Positions 37,501 to 49,500 of a stretch of DNA of 64,000 nt are shown piece after piece. The notes under the pieces are model-generated. The model saw nothing but the letters and a program-made list of their open reading frames with translations, had not been told where the DNA came from and did no database searches. Both the position numbers and the translations under genes were made by a program. The stretch spans positions 1,247,501-1,311,500 of the forward strand of contig NC_088303.1 in assembly GCF_032854445.1 (NCBI RefSeq), given 5' to 3'. This DNA comes from Liolophura sinensis. Taxonomy: Eukaryota; Mollusca; Polyplacophora; Chitonida; Chitonidae. Each line of letters opens with the position of its first letter. Positions within the stretch are counted from its first letter, which is position 1.

Positions 37501-40500
37501 AGTGCGAGCAAGTGTGATAACAATCGAGAAACAAAGGCTTTTTATTGCCGTTCTGTAATTTCTTGTCAACGGTATTTCAGGCCTGTCCATATTCGTCTAA
37601 CAAAATAAATTCAACTCGTTCTACATCTTCTGTACCTAAACTCCACCCAGATTTCACCGTATAAATATTAAGTTACCGGTATTCACGATTCTTTTTGAAA
37701 CAACCCGCAAAAGTAAACTTTCCTCGTCATTTCTTTCGCCGGGCACGTGACGTTGCTTACTAACGGTATAACTTCGATCCCCAATTTCATTGACCCAAAA
37801 AATCACATTCTTAAAATGTGTATTCAGGAGCCTGCGGCGTTTCCTTTAAACAATCGACTAACATTTCCCACGGTTTGAAATGAAAGAATAACATCAGATA
37901 ACATTCTTTTATTCCTTAAATTTAATATTGTTAGTATTGTTAATACTTAAATTTAGTATTGACTGTAATATTTTTTTTTAGATTTATTGGGGAATAAACG
38001 AAAAAAAATATTACATTGAGTCCTTAAATGAATATTAAATAGCTTAATTTGTGTTGATTGTAACCACCACATATGTGGAAGTTCGTGAAGGCTTGTCGAG
38101 ATCGTTTATCTATAGCTTTTTGGAACATGCAAAGTTGAGAAGTGCTGCAGTTCTACATTTTTCCTTCACCGATGTCGTTTTATGAGCTACACTGGCCATG
38201 AAGACTGAGTCACTGAGACAGGTTAGATTAACCAGGCAGATGTCCGAAATTTCCTGTAGTTACTACAGGCGTTACGTGAAGGACATAGCAATGCAACTCC
38301 ACAAACTGACAGAGAAGGCCAGCCCATTCGTGTGGTACACGCCTTCGAGTACTAGAAGGGGAAATTGTCTACAGCCCCGATCTTGAAAATACCTAATCCC
38401 ACTTTGCCTTTTATCCTGGACACGAACGCAATCGCCAAAGATATCGGTGCTATACTCTCTCAGATGCAATTCAGGAAGGAACGGAAAGTAGCTTTTAGAA
38501 GATGAGTCCTTACCAAGTCCGGGATAGTTTCTCGGTCACCAAACGTGAGTTGTTGGCCGTGGTAAGTCTTGTAAGTTACTTTCGTCACTATCTTTACCGG
38601 AGAAAGTTTCTCCTGAGGACAGACATGGATCATTCCGTGTTAGTTGGCTGGAAGTACTGAGTATTTATAACTTCGATATTGAGTATCGGTCAAGCAGGAA
38701 ACACAGTAATGCTGACACCTGTAGCCGACGACCGATCGACGAGTCCTTGGGGACCGATGGCAATGAAGTCAAGGCCGGTACCCAGCAAACCTGCTATGAT
38801 GCTGCTCGTCCACCTCAGTTATGCCCACCACAGGACGAATTCGCTGTGGCGCAGAAATCTGATAAGCAGGTCGGCTCTGTTCTGGAGTGGCTGATGGCCC
38901 GGAAATATCTCCCTTTGGATTCGAAACCAAAGTGCTATGGGGAATGTTTCCGTTTCCCGCAGTACAGAATGGCGTGCTGGTACCACCGATGGCAGGACAG
39001 AAGTGGTCGTGTGGCTCGACATTTACTGGTGGTAAGAAGATACTTAAAGAGTGTCACGACAAACCCGCAGGTGGACATCTTGCAGTGCGGGAAACGCTCC
39101 TGGGGTTAAGCAGGTATACACCTGGTCTGGGCTACAGAAATACGTGCGGCAGTGGTGTCGGAGCTGTCAGGTTTGAAACAGACAAAACATGTTGGACGTA
39201 CGCCAGGGACTCCCTGTGGAAATTCCTACGTATTGGTGATTGCTGACTACTTTACCAACTGGGTAGCCTTCCCTATGCACAATCAAGAAGCTGAGACAGT
39301 AGCTGACGCTTGATCAACGTCTACATTTCTAGATTCGGAGGTCCAGTCTATTATAGACGCTGAACAAGGTAGGCAGTTTGAAAGCGTATTGTTTCAAAAA
39401 GTATGTCGTACGCTTGGAGTTAAGAAGACCCGGACGACTGCACACCACTTCCAATCCAACGGGATGGTGGAGCGTTTCAGCAGGATCTTGGCCCAGATGT
39501 TGAATTCCGTGATGGAAAAAAACCAGTCAGACTGGAATGTGAAGCTCCTACTGACGGTCAAGGTGTACAGGACCGCAGTTCATGAAACCACGGGATATTC
39601 TCCGAACATGTTAATGCTTGAGCGCGAAGTAATTTTATCACCGCACTTGTTCCTCGCGGCTGCTCCTGAAGAAGGTGTTCATGAAGACTTACGCAGCTTC
39701 ATATGTGGCCATCACCTGCAGCAAAAAAAGATGATTTGAAAAAAGAGCCAGTCGGTACGAACAGGGTGACTTGGTCTCCCTTCATACATCATTTCGTAAA
39801 AGGGGACCTGCGAAGAAGCTACAAGGCCAGAGGGAAGGGCGGTGCGAGGTCCTGTGCTCTATATCCGACTTCACCTGATGGCAAGGAGACTGTCGTGCAT
39901 CACGACCGGTTAAAACCTTGTGTGCCGGGAGACGATTCGGACGACAAGAGCAGTCTAGCCGAATCAGTCACTGACGACAAACACGAGCTTTACGACATGT
40001 CGTAGCAGTATGTTCTAATCTCAGGTCTCCCAGAGGCTAATAAAGAGCTCAGTTTGCCGAGAGAAGACAACGGTCAACAGATGCGGCAAGGACGACATAC
40101 GAGGCGACCACGTGACATGAACTGAGAACCGTGTTTTGTAATATCCCCTTCAACCTTGCCACCTACGTTCTCTAGTGATTTAATCCTGGCTGGATTGACA
40201 GGCTTCGACGCCCGGGACATAGCAGGTATCCTAGATTGTGTTCGAGGGACGGCTTCGACGCCGGGAACACAGCTGTGTAGGTGAGACTGGTAGTCTCGGT
40301 CTGACGGCTCAACGCCGACGACCATGAGGAAAGTGGGAATAACTATGCAGGACGACAGAGAAAGCTCCAAGGCTGTTGATATCTGGTGGATGGAGCACTG
40401 GATTTGACGACCGCGGAAGAAGGTGAACCTTGGGGAAAACCAGGCCGACCACGACTCGTGTCCTCGATTTACTTATATACTTGTGTGTTCAGTTAATAAA

Positions 40501-43500
40501 GCGGTTGTTTATATAATCACTTTATATCAGTGTGGTTGTTATCCCTGTAGCTCTCGCACAGGGCTGAGGGGTTATCATAGTTCGGCGCGTTACAGTAAAA
40601 TGTTATTTGAAAACTTGTATTCAGTGTCACTTTACGTCAGGTTTACCAGTTATAAACCCTAACTAGCACGGAAACCATGGCTCCTATGGAACTGAATATT
40701 GGTGACGGTAAACACCTTTATCCCGCATCAGACAAAATACTCCGCTTTTCATTGGACAGCATCGGTCACGTGAGGACGTGTATATTCACGTATCCTGCAC
40801 CTGACGCCATATGTGTTTGCCGACGAGGCTATCTGCCTTTGTTACGTTGTGAAAACATTGGCCACATCACTCATTTGAAGCGATGCACTTGTACATCGGT
40901 TTTTTGCGCTGAATTGATAAGTCTTTTGCATGATAAATTCGTAATATGGTTACTCATTGGCAGGGTACGGAACTATATGGTGTCAGAAAAGTCTCACCTG
41001 ACGCCTTGATTTAAATGAGGGTCACTGGAACCATATACTTCCGTACACTCCCACTGGCGAACCATGTAGCTAATAATATCTGGTCTTACTTTCAGCCGAA
41101 AATATAGCAGGCCCTAAGTTCCGAACAAGAAGCGGTTCACAAGAATGACTACTACCCCATTGTGCACTACAAGTGATTAGCCTACAAGTGCACGCAAGAG
41201 CCTACATGTACATGTATAGATTCACATTTATTTAGGTAAAGGCGAGCGTAGTGTTTCTTGTTGTAATTCCTGGAGTACCATACGGTCACTTTTCCAACCC
41301 CATGCCGCCTGCTATCTGCAAGATTCAAGTGTTGTACTTTTGTCAGATGCCAAAAACAATGTGTAGGGAGATGAAAGACTTACTCGTCCCGTGGCCGTCA
41401 AACAGTTAACACTTAAAAGGCTGTATATCTTGCACATTTGGTCACTACCTCTGTCGTAATGTTTTTGTTTTGTTTTCTGTTTGAAGATTTGGGATGATCA
41501 CCTAGCATCAGTGGCACAAGGATGGTCAACCAGATGTGACTTCGACCATAATTACAGTAATGATTACGGGGAGAATCTGTCTGCTCAAAGCAGTGAGTTG
41601 TAACTCGTGATATCATTTTTAGTTGAGATTGTATATGTGGCATACATGAACACTCAAGAATATCCCACCTAATGGATTTGTTAAGGAAATCCGAAAAAAA
41701 ATACATCTGTATATCTGTATAAGATAGTTTTGTAAACCCGACGTCAATTTTTCACACTAAATTTTCACAGGTTAATGCCCATTGAAAACTCCAACTACAT
41801 TTATTGATGAACCTTAGATACATGTGATGAACAATGTCGACGACTTTTTAAACTGCGTGTCGAGTTTTTAGTCCGTCGAGATTTAGGTACTAAGAAAAGA
41901 ATTTTTTCATGACATAGATACAAAACCATATTTTCCGTACATCCATTAAATCTTCACATGCATTAGACGAATTCTACCTATTTTGCAACAGAACCTATGC
42001 AGGATCATGAAGTCAGACATGGTCTCAAACTGCAAGGAACTTAATTATGACTTAACATGGTTTTTTTTTATTTCAGTACGCACTTTTGTATTAGACTTTC
42101 AAAACAAACTATAAAATAATAAATCAAAAAGTTCTAAGTTCAGAGATTTGTTTCACAAATTATGGCTAAGTCTGACCTAAGACGGTCTAAGAAAGCCTCG
42201 GGATTCTTGTGGAATTGATTTTGAACTTAAACTTGAAATTAAATGCTAATTTTTTGTTCGGTCATGAAAATCAAAATGAAAATTCCTAAGATAAGTCATA
42301 ATTTAGCGAGATTAATTAAGAGAGATAAGAGAAAATCTGACTTAAGTTTAAGTCAGCTTCTTGATCGTGAATCCTGGGCATCAAAATGTTATTCATAAAG
42401 GTCTGCATTAACCTGAGTTAATTAGACTGAAAAAGTACGTTTTAACGTATATCTTAACTTTATATCTAACTTTGTTTTAAGGTTATTACAACGTAACACT
42501 CGCAATCGACGCCTGGGTACAGGAAGGCGAAAGCTATGAATATGACACTAATCGGTGCACCACATCGACATGTGCACATTATCACCAGGTATGTCATATA
42601 TAATAAGCCCAGTATTATCAGGTATGTCACACGCACTATAGAATAAATGTTGCCCGTGCAGTATTATCAGGTGTACGGCATACGTAGACTATTGTATATA
42701 ATAAGCCCAGTATTATCAGGTATGTCAAAAGTACTATAGAATAAATGTTGCTCTTGCAGTATTATCAGGTATACGGCATACGTAGACTATTATATGTAAA
42801 ATGCTCAGTATTATCAGGTATATATAATCGCCTACTAGAGTAAAATGCTCAGTATTATCACGTGTATATAATCGCCTACTAGAGTAAAATGTACAGTATT
42901 ATCAGGTGTATGTAATCGCCTACTAGATTAAAATGCTCAGTATTATCACGTGTATATAATCGCCTACAAGAGTAAAATGCTCAGTATCATCAGGTATATG
43001 TAATGGCCTACAAGAGTAAAATGCTCAGTATTATCAGGTATATGTGATTGCCTACTAGAGTAAAATGCTCAGTATTATCAGGTATATGTAATCGCTTACT
43101 AGAGTAAAATGCTCAGTATTATCAGGTATATGTGATTGCCTACTAGAGTAAAATGCTCAGTATTATCAGGTATATATGATTGCCTACTTGGGTAAAATGC
43201 TCAGTATTATTTATTTATTTATTTGATTGGTGTTTTACGCCGTACTCAAGGATATTTCACTTATACAACAGCGGCCAGCATTATGGTGGGTGGAAACCGG
43301 GCACAGCTGTGCTTGAGCTCCAGTGTATGCAGAGCTGTAGGCTTCCGTGTATGCTGTGCCTAATCTTACGTGTATGCCGAGCTTTAGGTTTCCGTGTATG
43401 CCGAGCTTTGGGCTTCCGTGTATGCTTTGTTTAAACTCTCATGTATGCCGAGCTTTAGGCTCCCGTGTATGCCGAGCTTTACGTGTCCGTGTATGCTGTA

Positions 43501-46500
43501 CTTAAGCCCCCGTGTATGCCAAGTTTTAGGCTTCCGTGCATGCTGTGCTTAAGATCCTGTGTTTGCTGTGCTTAAGCCCCCGTGTATGCCGAGTTTTAGG
43601 TTTCCGTGTATGCTGTGCTTAATCTTACTTGTATGCCGAGTTTTAGACTCCCGTGTATGCCAAGCTTTGGGCTTCCGTGTATGCTGTGCTTAAGCCCCTG
43701 TGTATGCCGAGTTTTAGGCTTCCGTGCATGTTGTGCTTGGGCTCCCGTGTATGCTGTGCTTAGGCCCCCGTGTATGCCGAGCTTTAGGCTCCCGTGTATG
43801 CTGTGCTTTGGGTTCCCGTGTATGCAGTGCTTTGGGTTCCCGTGTATGCTGTGCTTTGGGTTCCGGTGTATGCTGTGCTTAGGCTCCTGTGTATGCCGAG
43901 CTTTAGGCTCTCTTGTATGCCGCGCTTTAAGCTCCCGTGTATGCTGAGTTGTAGGCCTTCGTGTATGATGTGCTTAAGCCCCCGTCTATGCTGAGCGTTA
44001 GGCTTCCGTGTTTCTCGAGTTTTATGCTCTCGTGTATGCTGTGCTTAAGCTCCCTTAAGCTCCAAACTTTAGGCCCCCGTGTATGTCGAGTCTTAAGGTC
44101 TCGTGTGTGGCGAGCTCTAGATCCGGTGCATGCCGAGCTTTAAGGTCTTGTGTATGCCGAGCTTAAACTAGCGTGTATGCCAAGCTTTAAGATCCCGGGT
44201 ATGCCAATCTTTAAGATCCCGAGTATGCGGTGCTTTAAGATGCCCTGTATGTCGAGTTTTAAGGTCTTGTGTATGTCGAGCTTTACGCTCCCGTGTATGT
44301 CGAAGAGGAGCAGGTGTGTCGTTGAGTCCGCGCTCCCCTAGGCACTTGACGTCAGCCCATGCGCGTGACGTCACACGTCACGCGAGGCGCGCCAACGGAC
44401 CAATGAGTGCAGCTCCTTCAGCTCCATGTCGCAGAACGTGCGTCACACGAGGCGCGCCAAAACTGACCGTTGGTGAGCTCCATTTTACGCCAAAACTGAT
44501 GTCACGCGCGAGAGAAGCTCTGGTTTCCCTCTCTGTTATTTCTTTGAGGTCCGCGCTGCGAGGAGGATGAGGGAGTTGTACATTGTATAGCATTGGAACC
44601 CTGAAATTGTTTCTCGAATTCAGTGGAATCCTGAAATTGTTTCTCGAATTTATACAATGCTATTGTATGTTATACTATATAATGTTATTCCATACAATGT
44701 TATACTATACCATGCTATGCAATGTTATACTATACAACGTTATTTTGCTCCCTTCTCGAGCACGAAATAATCGAGCAGGAAAACAGAGCTGCTCCCGCGC
44801 GTGACATCAGTTTTGGCGCGAAATGGAGCTCACCCATTGGTCAGTTTTGGCGCGAAATGGAGCTGAAGGAGTTGCTCAACCCAACTTTACGCGAATCCAC
44901 GGTTCCTTTTTGGCGCGACATGGAGCTGGAGAAGCTGCACTCATTGGTCCGTTGGCGCGCCTCGCGTGACGCGTGAAGTCACGCGCATGGACCAACGTCA
45001 CGCGCCTAGGGGAGTGCGGACTCAACGACACACCTGCGCCTCCTCAAACGTCTCCTCAATACGACACTTTCGGCCCCTTCTATACTACTCCTGTGTATGC
45101 CGAGCTGTAAGCTCCCGTGTATGCGGAGCTCTAAGCTATTGTGCATGCTGAACTTTGGACTCCCGTTTATGCTGTACTTAGACAGCTGTGTATTCTGATC
45201 TTTAAGCTCGCGTGTATGTCCAGCTTTAAGCTCCCGTGTATGCCGGGCTTCATCACTATCTGGCAATTTATAGCTTGGGGCATCTGAAACAATGTTTTTT
45301 GTATGTATGTTGTGGGTGGGCTGAGGAAGGGTTTGCACACTTTGTTATCATTTGTACTGGCATAATACAATGTATATAGGCCTAATGATATAGAAAAATG
45401 ACGAAACTTGCACACAAAGCCCACATATTAACACCATGATGAGACTTGCACACAGTCCCACATATGGACACCACAGTTAGACTTGCACACAATGCCACAT
45501 ATAAACACCATGATGAGACTTGCACACTGTCCCACAACGTACATTAATGGACTTGTGTCCATAGTTAGACTTGCACACAATGCCACATATAAACACCATG
45601 ATGAGACTTGCACACAGTCCCACATATGGACACCATAGATAGACTTCCACACAATGCCACATATAAACACCATGATGAGACTTGCACACAGTCCCACATA
45701 TGGACACCATAGATAGACTTCCACACAATGCCACATATAAACACCATGATGAGACTTGCACACAAGCCCTTATATTAACACCATCATAAGACTTGCACAC
45801 AATGCCACATATAAACACCATGATGAGACTTGCACACAAGCCCATATATTAACACCATCATAAGACTTGCACACAATGCCACATATAAACACCATGATGA
45901 GACTTGCACACAAGCCCATATATTAACACCATCATAAGACCTGCACACAGTCCCACATATAAACACCACAGTTAGACTTGCGCACAAAGCCCAGATGATG
46001 AGACATGCGGACAAGCCCACACAGCTCAGTGAACAGCAATACTTACATCTACGCGTGCAGGTTACTTGTAGAACCGCACGACAGGAAATCTAATCATATA
46101 ATCATAACCGGATGATTTAACCTGAATAACTGTGGACATAATAGGAAAGATTCGAGTTCTAACTCCTTTGTCAGTAAACTTTAAAGGCAAAACGACTCAC
46201 ACTGTGTCATGTATCTTGTTTCGTCGACAATAATTTACCGATCACCTGTGTCACTATGGTCTGGAGGCATTAATGGCACCTCTTTCCCCCCAGGAATTTA
46301 AGTTAAATTTAAGTTCCCAAACAGCTTCTCAGTTTTCTCCATCGTTTGTCAGCTCTAGATAACATTTCGTGAAACCTTTTTTCCCGAACAACCATATATA
46401 GTAAAAGCAGGTCACATGGTACATCACGAAATTTTACCTTCAGCGATAAATGTGATAAAATTATGACAAAGTGCATAAGCATCAATCCATTCTTTAATAT

Positions 46501-49500
46501 TTCAGACTTTACTCGACGAGTCACGGAAAATTGGATGTGGCATGACATTTTGTCGTTCTATGACAACAGTTAGCATGTCAAATGGTTATTTCCTTGTCTG
46601 CAACTATTCCCCGGCGTAGGTATCGTATACCACATACTGTTACCTGTGCATCTGACATCTGTTTCGTTCTTCCCAGCAAAGCTATAACAAACACAGATGT
46701 GTCGACGTACTCTCATTAAGCTCTAACTCGGCCTTTCTCAGTAATGTATAGGCATGTGTGCATGCTGTTCTGTATTGACATTGGTTATACAAAAGCACAT
46801 TTGGGCGACTCCGTGGCTCAGTTGCTAAGCACGCTAGTGCAGAGTAATGACCCAGGTGCCTCTCACCAATGCGCTCGCTGTGAGTTCAAGTTCAGTCTCA
46901 TGCTGGCTTTCTCTCCAGCCGTACGTGGGAAGGTCTTGCACCAACTTGCGGATGGTCGTGGGTTTCCCCGGGCTCTGCCCGGTTTCCACCCACCATCATG
47001 CTGGCCGCCGTCGTATAAGTGAAATATTATTGAGTACGGCGTAAAACACTAATCAAATAAATAAATGAACAGAAAAACATTTCCTTTAATTCTGTAAATC
47101 ATGCGTCTATATCTGCAAGTCCTATTAATATCTGCACATAATAATGACTATAACATAATTTGATAAATGTAACCGGAACATGGACAACTGTTTGCTAACT
47201 GCCATGTCTGAATGCAGTCGGCATCGTTCGGAAAAGAATTTAACTCCTGGAACATGTAGATTAAAACCAATGAGAAGTACCTATACTATAATGAAAAGGG
47301 CAATATACACCGTGCTTGAACAGAAGAAACTAAAAATCACATTTAGTGAAAAATTTAAAACGTTGTCTTTGAAAGATCAACATATTCCAGTATGTCCCAT
47401 GCAGCCGATTGATTCGATCAAAATGAAAGATTTGTTTATTTATTTAGTTATTTATTTATTTCATTGGTGTTTTACGCCGTACCCAAGAATATTTCACTTA
47501 TACCACGGCGGCATGCATTATGATGGGAGAAAACCGGGCAGAGCCCGGTGGAAACCCACGACCATCTACAGGTTGCTGCCACACATTCCCAAGTACCAAG
47601 TTAAATTACGGTAGGCCTACATCATTAACGGACAACTTACGGTAGGTCTGTATCATCAACGGACAATTTAAGGCAGGCCTGTATCATCAACGGACAACTT
47701 ACCGAAGGTCCACATCATTAACGGACAATTAGAATAGGTCTATATCATTAGCGGAGAACTTACGGCAGGTATACATTATTATACGGACAACTTATGGTAG
47801 GTCTACATCATTAACGGACAATTTACGGCAGGTCTGTATTATTAACGGACAACTTACGGTAGGCCTACGTCATTAACGGACCACTTACGGTAGGCCTACA
47901 TCATTAACGGACAATATACGGTAGGCATACATCATTAACGGACAATTTACGGCAGGTCTGTATCATTAACGGACCACTTACGGTAGGCCTACATCATTAA
48001 CGGACAATATACGGCAGGCATGCATCATTAACGGACAATTTACGGCAGGTCTTTATCATCAACGGACAACTAACGGTAGGTCTACATCATTAACGGACCA
48101 CTTACCGTAGGCCTACATCATTAACGGACAATATACGGTAGCTTTACATCTTCAAAGGACAATTTACGGTAGGTCTTTGTCATAAGCGGACAACATACGG
48201 TAGGTCTACATCATTAACGAACAATTTACGGTAGCCCTTCAGGTCTACGTCAACAACGGATATACGGTAGGTCTGAATCATTAACGGACAATTTGCGGTA
48301 GGCCTACATCATGAACGGACAATTTAAGGTAGGTCTTTATCATAAACGGACAACTTCCGGTAGGCCTACATCATTAATGAACAATTTACGGTAGGCCTAC
48401 ATAATCAAAAGGCAACTTATGGTAGGTCCGTATCATTAATGGACAACTTACTGTATGCCTACAACATTAACGGACAAATTACGGTAGGCCTACATCATTT
48501 ACGGACAATGTACGATAGGTCTGTATCATTAACGAACAACTTATTATAGATCTACATCACCAACAGTCAACTTACGGTAGATCTACATAATTAACGGACA
48601 ATTTACGGTAGGTCTACATTATCAACGTACAATTTACGGCAGGTCTGTATCATTAACGGACAACTTATGGTAAGCCTACATCATTAACGGACCACTTACG
48701 GTAGGCCTACATCATTAACAGACAACTTACGGTAGGCCTACATCATTAACGCACAGCTTAGGTAGGCCTACATCATTAACGGACAACTTATGGGAGGTCT
48801 ACATTATTAATGGACAACTTAGGGTAGGTCTTCATCATTAACTGACAATTTACAGTAGGTCTGTATCATTAACGAACAACTTATGGTAGGCATACATTAA
48901 TAACGGACAATTTAAGGTATGGCTACATCATTAACGGACAACTTCCGGTAGGCATACATCATTAATGGACAACCCTAGGTAGGCCTACATCATTAATGGA
49001 CAATTTACGGTTGGCCTACATAATCAAAAGGCAACTTATGGTAGGCCCGTATCATGAATGGACAACTTATTGTATGCCTACAACATTAACGGGCAAATTA
49101 CGGTAAGCCTACATCATTAACGAACGTAGGCAATCATATGGTGTCAGAATTACTCCAGGACTGAAATAAGTCTTTTCTTTGCTTAAGAATAGCCATTTCT
49201 ATGATACAAAAATATACTCAAGGACTAAATACATCCCCTATTACCCGGTATTTTTATTTTGGTTTTCATTCAGTTTCAGTTCACTTTATTCACTCCGACC
49301 ACATCTATAGGATGGTACAACAACTTTAATATATGCACACATGTATCTCCAGGGATGGAGGCCTATTTTTTCAACACACTTTTTAAATATTTATCAAATA
49401 TTTGGTTTCGCTGATTAATTCTATATTAATGTGGTGATCGTTTTGAATCTTTGCAGCACGAATAAGGGTAGCTCTCGGCCCTATGTGAGTGGTACCCCGT

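Noticed and set aside
44316-44593. Short frames in the foldback element
   Set aside because: They arise from the GC-rich arms on both strands and show no similarity to transposases.
46804-46900. Functional tRNA gene
   Set aside because: Box A and box B-like words are present, but no cloverleaf or anticodon arm can be drawn and the sequence continues into a SINE body with an AAAT tail.
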